10,995 nucleotides of DNA from an uncultured Clostridia bacterium (GTDB lineage: Bacteria; Bacillota; Clostridia; Oscillospirales; Acutalibacteraceae): NCBI GenBank assembly GCA_945971755.1, contig CAMFPJ010000044.1, positions 1-10,995 on the forward strand. The letters run 5' to 3'. Positions 4,100 to 10,995 of this stretch are shown here, piece after piece (the stretch's first letter is position 1; the number at the start of each line of letters is the position of its first letter). A program made the position numbers and the translations under genes. The notes below the pieces were generated by a model. It did no database searches. It saw only the letters and a list, made by a program, of their open reading frames with translations, and was not told where the DNA came from.

Positions 4100-6196
4100 A
4101 TGAAAACTGTACCTGAATTTTTTGGAAGCCATGTTTTTGATGACAGAGTAATGAAGTCAAGCCTTTCATCAGATGTCTATAATTCACTTAAAAAGACTAT
4201 CGATGAAGGAGCAACATTAGATATAAGCGTTGCAAATGCAGTTGCAAACGCAATGAAAGATTGGGCAGTGAAAAACGGCGCAACCCATTACACACACTGG
4301 TTTCAGCCACTCACCGGTATTACCGCTGAAAAGCATGACAGTTTCATTTCCCCTGCTCCTGACGGAAGTGTAATTATGGAGTTTTCAGGCAAAGAACTCA
4401 TTAAAGGCGAGCCTGACGCCTCCTCTTTCCCTTCAGGCGGACTTCGTGCAACCTTTGAAGCCAGAGGCTACACCGCTTGGGACCCGACATCATACGCATT
4501 TATTAAAGGAAAAACACTTTGCATTCCAACTGCTTTCTGCTCATACGGCAGCGAAGCACTTGACAAAAAGACTCCTCTTTTAAGGTCAATGGAAGCGCTT
4601 AACAAGCAGGCGCTCCGTATTCTTCGATTGTTCGGTAATGATGATGTTAAATGCGTTCGCACATCGGTAGGCCCCGAGCAAGAGTATTTCCTTATTACAA
4701 AAGAAATGTACGATAAGCGTCCCGACCTCAGATTTACGGGCAGAACACTTTTCGGAGCTAAACCGCCTAAAGGGCAGGAAATGGATGACCATTATTTCGG
4801 CGTAATAAAGCCAAAGGTTGCCGAATATATGGAAGACCTTAATGATGAACTTTGGAAGCTGGGAATCCTTGCAAAAACCGAGCACAACGAGGTTGCTCCC
4901 GCACAACACGAATTAGCACCTATTTATACAACAACAAACATCGCAACCGACCATAACCAGATAACAATGGAAATTATGCAAAAGATTGCCGCAAAACACG
5001 GTCTTGTTTGTCTTCTTCATGAAAAGCCCTTTGCAGGCGTGAACGGAAGCGGCAAGCACAATAACTGGTCCATATCAACCGATACAGGCATTAACCTTCT
5101 ATCCCCCGGTGAAACGCCGTATGAAAACGCACAGTTCTTATTGTTCCTATGCGCAGTTATCAAAGCAGTTGACGATTATCAGGATCTTTTGAGAATTTCC
5201 GTTGCTACCGCAGGAAACGACCACAGACTCGGCGCAAACGAAGCACCTCCCGCAGTTGTTTCAATGTTCCTCGGTGACGAATTAAACGCAGTATTGAAAG
5301 CGATTGAAACCGATACACCTTATGAGGGTGCAAAGACAACTCAAATGAAACTCGGAGTTGATGTTTTGCCCAAGTTCAACAGAGATACAACAGATAGAAA
5401 CAGAACTTCTCCTTTTGCCTTTACGGGTAACAAATTTGAGTTCCGTATGCTGGGTTCCTCAAACAGCATTGCTTGTGCAAACATTATGCTCAATTCGGCA
5501 GTTGCAGAAAGCTTGAAGATTTACGCAGACAGACTTGAAAGTGCAGAGAACTTCAAAGAAGAACTCGATAAAATGATTCGTAAAACAATTAAGGACCACA
5601 AAAAGATTATCTTTAACGGCAACGGTTATGATGATGCTTGGATTAAAGAGGCAACAGAAGAAAGAGGACTTCTTAACTACCGCACAACTCCCGATGCAAT
5701 TCCTCATCTTCTTGACAAAAAGAATACCGAAATGCTTATTTCTCACAAGGTATTCACCGAAAAAGAGCTTCATTCACGTTATGAGATAACTCTTGAAAAC
5801 TATTGCAAAACAGTTGTTATTGAAGCTAACACGATGGTTGATATGGCAAAGACGGAAATATCACCTGCCATAGCAAAATATACTGCAGACCTTGCAAAAG
5901 CAGTAAAGAACAAACGAATTGCCGACGAAAGCATTCCCTGCGGATACGAAACAGGCACCATTAAAAAGCTTTCTATGCTTAACGACAGTATTGCCATTAA
6001 AACAGCAGAACTTGAAGACGCAATTATCAAACTTCAAGACGCTAAAAACGTTGAAGAAGAAGGATATGCAATTCGCGATACATTACTTGTAAAAATGAGC
6101 GAACTTCGTTCTTTCTGCGATCAGGCAGAAACTTTGACCTCAAAGGAATACTGGCCGTATCCGTCATACGCAGATTTGCTCTTCTCGGTAAAATAA
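4100..6196 (+). CDS. glnN: glutamine synthetase type III
   Basis: Large glutamine synthetase class found in Bacteroidetes, Clostridia and cyanobacteria; same reaction as GlnA but a separate family of about 700 residues (698 here). The type III N-terminal domain carries ATHYTHWFQPLTGITAEKHD (61-80) and FPSGGLRATFEARGYTAWDP (110-129). Catalytic motifs: GPEQEYFLI (191-199, metal glutamates), EHNEVAPAQHELAP (261-274), GVNGSGKHNNWS (313-324, ATP side) and, toward 440-476, a GNKFEFRMLGSSNS block. The C-terminal region after about 560 is helical, as in the family. AAGGAG lies 10 bases before the ATG. It appears full length. No terminator separates it from the small ORF downstream. Presence of two synthetases next to one ANTAR gene suggests differential use under nitrogen limitation, which is inference. 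Confidence 0.97.
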   Translation: MKTVPEFFGSHVFDDRVMKSSLSSDVYNSLKKTIDEGATLDISVANAVANAMKDWAVKNGATHYTHWFQPLTGITAEKHDSFISPAPDGSVIMEFSGKELIKGEPDASSFPSGGLRATFEARGYTAWDPTSYAFIKGKTLCIPTAFCSYGSEALDKKTPLLRSMEALNKQALRILRLFGNDDVKCVRTSVGPEQEYFLITKEMYDKRPDLRFTGRTLFGAKPPKGQEMDDHYFGVIKPKVAEYMEDLNDELWKLGILAKTEHNEVAPAQHELAPIYTTTNIATDHNQITMEIMQKIAAKHGLVCLLHEKPFAGVNGSGKHNNWSISTDTGINLLSPGETPYENAQFLLFLCAVIKAVDDYQDLLRISVATAGNDHRLGANEAPPAVVSMFLGDELNAVLKAIETDTPYEGAKTTQMKLGVDVLPKFNRDTTDRNRTSPFAFTGNKFEFRMLGSSNSIACANIMLNSAVAESLKIYADRLESAENFKEELDKMIRKTIKDHKKIIFNGNGYDDAWIKEATEERGLLNYRTTPDAIPHLLDKKNTEMLISHKVFTEKELHSRYEITLENYCKTVVIEANTMVDMAKTEISPAIAKYTADLAKAVKNKRIADESIPCGYETGTIKKLSMLNDSIAIKTAELEDAIIKLQDAKNVEEEGYAIRDTLLVKMSELRSFCDQAETLTSKEYWPYPSYADLLFSVK

Positions 6197-6209
6197 ATTG
6201 AGGTGCTTT

Positions 6210-6377
6210 ATGGATAATGACAATTATAACCAAAAAAGCCGGAATACGTATTTTTACAAAGAGAGTACAAATTTGATTTTCAATTTACCTGAGCACGAGG
6301 AACTTTATAAAAAGGCGTTTTTTACGCACATTGAAGGCTCATGTGAATATTGTGAAAACACAACAACATACGATTAA
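6210..6377 (+). CDS. small hypothetical protein, 55 residues, CxxC
   Basis: An open frame starting MDNDNYNQKSRNTYFYKE and ending with a CEYC motif (45-48) and a short Thr/Tyr tail. It starts 13 bases after the glnN stop with GAGGTG four bases before the ATG; the same AGGTGCTTTATG string precedes the glnA start on the other strand. The product is acidic (about ten acidic against five basic residues), with no signal peptide or membrane helix. I do not recognise a family. Being co-oriented and probably co-transcribed with glnN, it may be a partner or regulator of glutamine synthetase, but nothing in the sequence proves this. The single CxxC could bind metal only as a dimer or be redox active. 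It stops just before the T-box leader of asnB. The good ribosome site and spacing argue for a real gene. Confidence 0.5.
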   Translation: MDNDNYNQKSRNTYFYKESTNLIFNLPEHEELYKKAFFTHIEGSCEYCENTTTYD

Positions 6378-6390
6378 AAATAACACTAAA

Positions 6391-6620
6391 AGCGTTTGAG
6401 AAAAGAGAAGTAACAAAGGAACTTGCTCACAGAGAGTACGGTTAGGTGAGAGCGTACAGTAAAGCCTTTGCGAATAACACTTTTCGAGCTTCAAGCTGAA
6501 AGGTAACCCGAGTAAGCGAGACGTTCCCCGTACGTCAGTCGGGAAAATCTTTTTAGAGATTTAAGTACAAAAATAGGTGGCACCGCGAGAACAGCACTTG
6601 CCCTATTGAATGCTGATTAC
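6391..6620 (+). ncRNA. T-box leader, asparagine specifier, upstream of asnB
   Basis: Senses uncharged tRNA-Asn and raises asnB expression. Stem I: GAAAAG (6400-6405) pairs with CTTTTC (6480-6485), and CAAAGG (6414-6419) with CCTTTG (6465-6470), enclosing a specifier loop with AGTAA on its 5' side and GAATAACA on its 3' side. The specifier is AAC (6476-6478, Asn), followed by A. AGAGAG and GGTGAGAGC form the distal arm. Stem II (6507-6543) and stem III (6545-6562) follow. The T-box core AGGTGGCACCGCG is at 6575-6587; its TGGC matches the G discriminator of tRNA-Asn. The antiterminator pairs AATAGG (6572-6577) with CCTATT (6602-6607) and GCGAG with CTTGC, leaving the canonical 7-base bulge. No strong promoter is evident just upstream; TTTACC-N16-TATAAA (6284-6311) is weak, so readthrough from glnN is possible. 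Confidence 0.93.
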
Positions 6621-6641
6621 TTATATTAAGGAGAAATCAAT

Positions 6642-8222
6642 ATGTGTTCAATTATGGGTTACTGTGACAGTTGTGTCACTTTTAGTGCGTTTAAGGAAAG
6701 CTTTCAGGAAACTGTTTCAAGAGGTCCTGACGACAGCAGAATTATTGATACAGGTAAGGGTCTTTTAGGCTTTCACCGACTTGCAATCATGGGCCTTACC
6801 CCCGACGGTATGCAACCGTTTGAATTTGAGGGCAGTTATGTGGTTTGCAACGGCGAAATTTACGGCTTTAACAAGTTAAAGCAAGAACTTATTGAAAAAG
6901 GTTATTCGTTTGTAAGTGACTCCGACTGTGAAATTCTTTTACCGCTTTACAAAGAGTATGGCGTTGATATGTTTAAGCTGCTTGACGCCGAATATGCACT
7001 TATTATTTTTGACAGCAAGACTCAAGAATACATTGCCGCAAGAGACCCGATCGGTATTCGCCCCCTTTATTACGGATATGACGAAAACGGTGCCATTGTA
7101 TTTGCTTCCGAAGCAAAAAACCTTGTAAAACTTGTTAAAAAAGTTATGCCCTTCCCTCCCGGACATTACTATAAAGACGGCAAATTTGTTCAGTACTGTG
7201 ACATTACAAAGGTAAGTGAAGTTTGTCACGATGATTTGGAAACTGTTTGCCGTAACATACATGAAAAGCTTGTTGCAGGTATTGATAAACGTTTAATTTC
7301 AGACGCAAAGGTCGGTTTTCTTCTTTCGGGCGGTCTTGATTCGTCACTTGTCTGCGCTGTTGCGGCAAGACGTTCAAAAGAGCCTATCAAAACATTTGCA
7401 ATCGGTATGAGTGAAGACGCAATTGACCTTAAATATGCAAAACAGGTTGCAGATTACATAGGCAGTGAGCATACGGAGGTAATAATTACAAAAGAAGATG
7501 TTTTAGAAAGTCTTGAAACGGTCATTACTCTTCTCGGCACTTATGATATTACAACTATCAGAGCAAGTATGGGAATGTACCTTGTTTGCAAATATATCCA
7601 CGAAAACACGGATATCAGAGTTTTGCTGACAGGTGAAATTTCAGACGAGCTTTTCGGTTACAAATATACCGACTTTGCTCCGAGCGCAGACGCATTTCAA
7701 AAAGAAGCACAGAAGAGAGTTCGCGAACTTCACATGTACGATGTTCTTCGTGCAGACCGATGCATTTCCGTAAACTCACTTGAAGCAAGAGTTCCTTTCG
7801 GCGATTTAGATTTTGTTCAATATGTAATGTCCGTTGACCCTGAAATGAAACTTAACAAATACGGCAAAGGCAAATATCTTTTGCGTCACGCTTTTGAGGG
7901 TGATTACTTGCCGCATGATATTCTTTACCGCGAAAAAGCAGCATTTTCAGACGCCGTAGGACATTCAATGGTTGACGATTTGAAAGAATATGCCGAAAGC
8001 TGTTATACACAGGAAGAATTCTCGGAAAAGAAAGAAAAATACACACACGCAAAGCCCTTTACAAAAGAATCTCTTTTATACCGTGAGATTTTTGAAAAGT
8101 ATTACCCCGAACAGTCGGAAATGGTTGCAGATTTCTGGATGCCCAACAAAGAATGGGAAGGTTGTAATGTGGACGACCCATCGGCACGTGTGCTTTCAAA
8201 CTACGGCGAAAGCGGAAAATAA
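6642..8222 (+). CDS. asnB: asparagine synthetase, glutamine-hydrolysing
   Basis: Cytoplasmic two-domain enzyme converting aspartate, glutamine and ATP to asparagine. The N-terminal class II glutaminase begins with Met-Cys, Cys2 becoming the nucleophile after Met removal, and shows SRGPDDSR (26-33), GFHRLAIMG (43-51) and VVCNGEIYG (67-75). The synthetase half has the pyrophosphate loop SGGLDSS (229-235), LLTGEISDELFGY (328-340) and NSLEARVPFGD (378-388). At 526 residues it is slightly shorter than E. coli AsnB (554) and ends in a similar DPSARVLSNYGESGK tail, so it appears complete. AAGGAG lies eight bases upstream of the ATG. The T-box with an Asn codon independently confirms asparagine rather than another AsnB-like product. 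purF follows after 40 bases without a terminator, so the two are probably co-transcribed. Confidence 0.97.
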   Translation: MCSIMGYCDSCVTFSAFKESFQETVSRGPDDSRIIDTGKGLLGFHRLAIMGLTPDGMQPFEFEGSYVVCNGEIYGFNKLKQELIEKGYSFVSDSDCEILLPLYKEYGVDMFKLLDAEYALIIFDSKTQEYIAARDPIGIRPLYYGYDENGAIVFASEAKNLVKLVKKVMPFPPGHYYKDGKFVQYCDITKVSEVCHDDLETVCRNIHEKLVAGIDKRLISDAKVGFLLSGGLDSSLVCAVAARRSKEPIKTFAIGMSEDAIDLKYAKQVADYIGSEHTEVIITKEDVLESLETVITLLGTYDITTIRASMGMYLVCKYIHENTDIRVLLTGEISDELFGYKYTDFAPSADAFQKEAQKRVRELHMYDVLRADRCISVNSLEARVPFGDLDFVQYVMSVDPEMKLNKYGKGKYLLRHAFEGDYLPHDILYREKAAFSDAVGHSMVDDLKEYAESCYTQEEFSEKKEKYTHAKPFTKESLLYREIFEKYYPEQSEMVADFWMPNKEWEGCNVDDPSARVLSNYGESGK

Positions 8223-8262
8223 TGTAATTTGTTGAATATAAAAGAAAGTACGGTTTTCTAAA

Positions 8263-9693
8263 ATGACAGACAGTATTCACGAGGAGTGCGGCGTTTTCGG
8301 AATTTACTCCAAAAACTCTGCAGATGTAGCGCAAACTGCATATTACGGACTTTATGCCTTGCAGCACAGAGGTCAGGAAAGTGCGGGAATTGTTGTAAAT
8401 GACGACGGTGTTTTCTCCGTAAAAAAGTCACCGGGACTTGTCGGAGACTCATTTTCACAGGAGGACCTGAAAAATCTCGGCAAGGGCAATATTGCCGTAG
8501 GGCATGTTCGCTATGCCACAACCGGCTCCGATAAGGCAGAAAACATACAACCCATAGTTGTAAATCACAACAAAGGGAAAATGGCACTTTCTCACAACGG
8601 CAACCTTACAAATTCGTTTGAATTAAGAGCTAAACTTGAAGAAAACGGAGCAATCTTTCACACAACCACCGACTCAGAGGTCATAGCATACATAATTGTT
8701 CAGGAAAGACTTAAATTTAGTTCCATTGAATATGCAGTTTCTTCAGCAATGGATAAAATTCAGGGTGCGTACTCACTCGTAATATCTTCTCCGTCAAAGC
8801 TGATTGCGGTTCGTGATCCTAACGGATTTCGGCCGCTTTGCTATGGAAAAACAGATGACGGCTCAATTATTTTTGCATCGGAAACCTGTGCGCTTGATGC
8901 TATCAATGCAAAATTTGTCAGAGATTTGCTCCCCGGTGAAATTGCAATAGTAGAAAACGGAGAAATTCGTTTTGATACAAAGCATTGCGGTATTTCACCG
9001 AAGAGTCTTTGTATTTTTGAATATATTTATTTTGCCCGTCCCGATTCGGTAATTGACGGTGCAAGTGTTAGCCTTGCAAGGCAAAGAGCCGGACGTTTTC
9101 TTGCAAAATCGCACCCCGCAAACGCAGATATAGTAATCGGTGTTCCCGACTCTGGCCTTGAAGCGGCGCTCGGGTATTCTTTAGAATCAAAAATTCCGTA
9201 TTCAATAGGCTTTACAAAAAATAAATATATCGGCAGAACTTTTATTGCTCCCGAACAAGCATCAAGAGAAAAAGGCGTCAATATAAAGCTTAATCCAATC
9301 AAAGATGTCATTAACGGGAAAAGAGTCGTTTTGGTAGATGACTCCATTGTTCGTGGTACAACAAGCAGAAGAATTGTAGATTTGCTCAAAGCGGCAGGTG
9401 CAAAAGAAATTCACATGAGAATCAGTGCCCCTCCTTTCGTTGCACCGTGCTTTTACGGTACAGATATTGATAACGCAGACGGACTTATTGCAAACAAACA
9501 TTCAGTTGGGGAAATTGCGGAAATAATCGGCGTAAATTCGCTTGGGTATTTGGAAACAAAAGATGTTTGTTTGCTCACAGGCAGGGATACGGGCTTTTGT
9601 ACGGCTTGTTTCGGCGGTAAATATCCTGTTTGTCCGTCTAAAAATTCGGAAAAATCAAGATTTGAAAGAAAAATCAGCGAAAATAAAAATTAG
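8263..9693 (+). CDS. purF: amidophosphoribosyltransferase, [4Fe-4S] type
   Basis: First committed step of purine synthesis: PRPP and glutamine give phosphoribosylamine. The first eight residues (MTDSIHEE) are a removable propeptide before the catalytic Cys9 in CGVFGIY, as in Bacillus PurF. The class II glutaminase carries YALQHRGQESAG (31-42), HVRYATTG (81-88) and HNGNLTN (111-117). The phosphoribosyl site is VVLVDDSIVRGTTSRR (355-370). The four cluster cysteines of the Bacillus enzyme are all present: Cys250 (SLCIFEYIY), Cys396 (APCFYG), and Cys446 and Cys449 (FCTACFGG). The length of 476 is normal. The upstream 40 bases contain no clear ribosome site, which is odd beside its neighbours, although the conserved N-terminus leaves little doubt about the start. 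It lies between asnB and pyrG, not in a recognisable pur cluster within this window. Confidence 0.97.
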   Translation: MTDSIHEECGVFGIYSKNSADVAQTAYYGLYALQHRGQESAGIVVNDDGVFSVKKSPGLVGDSFSQEDLKNLGKGNIAVGHVRYATTGSDKAENIQPIVVNHNKGKMALSHNGNLTNSFELRAKLEENGAIFHTTTDSEVIAYIIVQERLKFSSIEYAVSSAMDKIQGAYSLVISSPSKLIAVRDPNGFRPLCYGKTDDGSIIFASETCALDAINAKFVRDLLPGEIAIVENGEIRFDTKHCGISPKSLCIFEYIYFARPDSVIDGASVSLARQRAGRFLAKSHPANADIVIGVPDSGLEAALGYSLESKIPYSIGFTKNKYIGRTFIAPEQASREKGVNIKLNPIKDVINGKRVVLVDDSIVRGTTSRRIVDLLKAAGAKEIHMRISAPPFVAPCFYGTDIDNADGLIANKHSVGEIAEIIGVNSLGYLETKDVCLLTGRDTGFCTACFGGKYPVCPSKNSEKSRFERKISENKN

Positions 9694-9726
9694 AAAAAAG
9701 ATATATTAGAAAGGATAGGGAAAACT

Positions 9727-10995
9727 ATGACAAAGTATATTTTTGTAACAGGCGGAGTTGTTTCGGGACTCGGAAAAGGAATTACAGCCGCATCACTCGG
9801 CAGGTTATTAAAAGCGAGAGGATTAAAGGTAGCGGCACAAAAGCTGGACCCGTATATTAACGTTGACCCGGGCACAATGAGCCCGTATCAGCACGGCGAA
9901 GTATATGTAACTGAGGACGGTGCTGAAACTGACCTTGACCTTGGTCATTACGAAAGATTTATTGATGAAAACTTAAACAAATACTCTAACCTTACAACAG
10001 GTAAGGTGTATTGGAATGTTCTTAACAAGGAACGCCGCGGAGAATACCTTGGCTCAACCGTTCAGGTAATTCCGCATGTCACAAATGAGATTAAAGAATT
10101 TGTTTACAGAGTAGGAAAAAAGACAGACGCAGACGTTGTTATTACGGAAATCGGCGGTACAATCGGTGATATTGAAAGTCAGCCGTTTCTTGAAGCGGTA
10201 CGTCAGATTTCTCTTGAAGTAGGCAAGGAAAACAGCCTGTTTATTCACGTTACCCTCGTGCCGTTTTTAAGCGGCTCCGACGAGCACAAATCAAAGCCCA
10301 CTCAACATTCGGTTAAAGAATTACAGGGAATGGGTATTAACCCTAATATCATAGTTCTTCGTTGTGACGAGCCTTTGGAAGAATCCATATTCCAAAAGAT
10401 TTCGCTTTTCTGTAACGTTAAGCCCGACTGCGTTATTGAAAACATCACTCTTCCCTATCTTTACGAAGCACCTCTTATGCTTGAAAAGTCAAATTTCTCA
10501 AGCGTTGTTTGCCGTGAACTCGGTCTTGAAACCAAAGATCCCGACCTTACCGAATGGACAAATATGGTTGATGTAATAAAGGCAAAAAAAGAAATTGTAG
10601 ATATAGGCCTTGTCGGTAAATACGTTCAGCTTCATGACGCTTATCTTTCAGTTGCAGAGGCTTTAAGACACGCCGGCTACACACATAATGCCCACGTAAA
10701 TATTCATTGGATTGACTCTGAAACAATCACAGAAGAAACAGCAGAAGAAATTCTTAAAGGTATTGACGGAATTATAGTTCCCGGCGGCTTTGGAAGCAGA
10801 GGCATTGAGGGTATGATTACCGCTTGTAAATACGCAAGAGAAAAGGGTATTCCTTACTTCGGAATTTGCCTTGGAATGCAGATTTCGGTAATTGAATTTG
10901 CGCGCCACGTTGCAGGTATAAGTGACGCACATTCGGGTGAATTTGATGAAAACTGCAAACACAAGGTTATTGATTTTATGCCCGGTCAGAGCGAT
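9727..10995 (+). CDS. pyrG: CTP synthase, 5' part (runs off the window)
   Basis: Converts UTP to CTP with glutamine as amino donor. The visible 423 codons cover the whole synthetase domain and most of the class I glutaminase of a protein usually near 540 residues. Motifs: start MTKYIFVTGGVVSGLGKG (the nucleotide loop), DPYINVDPGTMSPYQHGEV near 42-60, EIGGTIGDIESQPF near 140-153, SDEHKSKPTQHS for the substrate channel, then PGGFGSRG and GICLGMQ, with the nucleophile at Cys381. The start is supported by AAGGA 11 bases and AGGG six bases upstream. It follows purF by 33 bases with no terminator, giving asnB-purF-pyrG as a likely single unit of glutamine-using enzymes. The frame is open to the last base and nothing looks broken. 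Confidence 0.97.
   Translation, partial: MTKYIFVTGGVVSGLGKGITAASLGRLLKARGLKVAAQKLDPYINVDPGTMSPYQHGEVYVTEDGAETDLDLGHYERFIDENLNKYSNLTTGKVYWNVLNKERRGEYLGSTVQVIPHVTNEIKEFVYRVGKKTDADVVITEIGGTIGDIESQPFLEAVRQISLEVGKENSLFIHVTLVPFLSGSDEHKSKPTQHSVKELQGMGINPNIIVLRCDEPLEESIFQKISLFCNVKPDCVIENITLPYLYEAPLMLEKSNFSSVVCRELGLETKDPDLTEWTNMVDVIKAKKEIVDIGLVGKYVQLHDAYLSVAEALRHAGYTHNAHVNIHWIDSETITEETAEEILKGIDGIIVPGGFGSRGIEGMITACKYAREKGIPYFGICLGMQISVIEFARHVAGISDAHSGEFDENCKHKVIDFMPGQSD

Noticed and set aside
6201..6212. AGGTGCTTTATG shared between the small ORF start and the glnA start
   Set aside because: A short ribosome-site similarity of 12 bases is expected by chance and selection for translation signals; not treated as a repeat element.
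4468..6233. Several minus-strand frames of 63-107 codons within glnN
   Set aside because: They are mirror frames of a strongly conserved gene, lack ribosome sites, and show low-complexity Phe/Cys-rich translations typical of antisense shadows.

Overview
The window looks like a chromosomal stretch from a low-to-mid GC Clostridia-type Firmicute, probably an Oscillospiraceae/Ruminococcaceae-like gut or rumen anaerobe. This placement is an inference from the gene set (GGGtGRT protein, glnA linked to an ANTAR regulator, type III glutamine synthetase, a T-box leader, [4Fe-4S]-type PurF), the A/T-rich spacers with near-consensus sigma-A promoters, and strong AGGAGG-type ribosome sites. I see no mobile element, CRISPR array, rRNA or tRNA.

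Layout. Bases 1-137 are the 3' end of a GGGtGRT-family gene, followed by a terminator at 220-258. A leftward unit then runs from about 2453 down to about 463: glnA (type I glutamine synthetase) followed by an ANTAR-domain RNA-binding regulator (NitR-like), ending in an intrinsic terminator. A doubtful two-helix membrane ORF overlaps that end. Rightward from the shared intergenic region come gdhA (NADP-type glutamate dehydrogenase), glnN (type III glutamine synthetase), an untracked 55-residue ORF, an asparagine-specific T-box leader, asnB (glutamine-hydrolysing asparagine synthetase), purF (amidophosphoribosyltransferase) and the first 423 codons of pyrG (CTP synthase), which runs off the window.

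How the genes fit together. GdhA makes glutamate from ammonium, the two glutamine synthetases make glutamine, and AsnB, PurF and PyrG are all glutamine amidotransferases that spend it. The window is therefore a compact production-and-use cluster for glutamine.

Main observation. The 5' leaders of glnA, gdhA and glnN share a two-box element, AAAGGC-N19-21-CAAGG(T/G). It starts within a few bases of each predicted transcription start and sits in or just before an intrinsic terminator. In glnA and glnN the first box can be the loop of a 6-bp hairpin. An A at loop position 1 and a G at position 4 match the published RNA target of ANTAR proteins. With the ANTAR gene lying directly behind glnA, the simplest reading is one antitermination regulon controlling all three ammonium-assimilation genes, while asnB has its own tRNA-Asn sensor.
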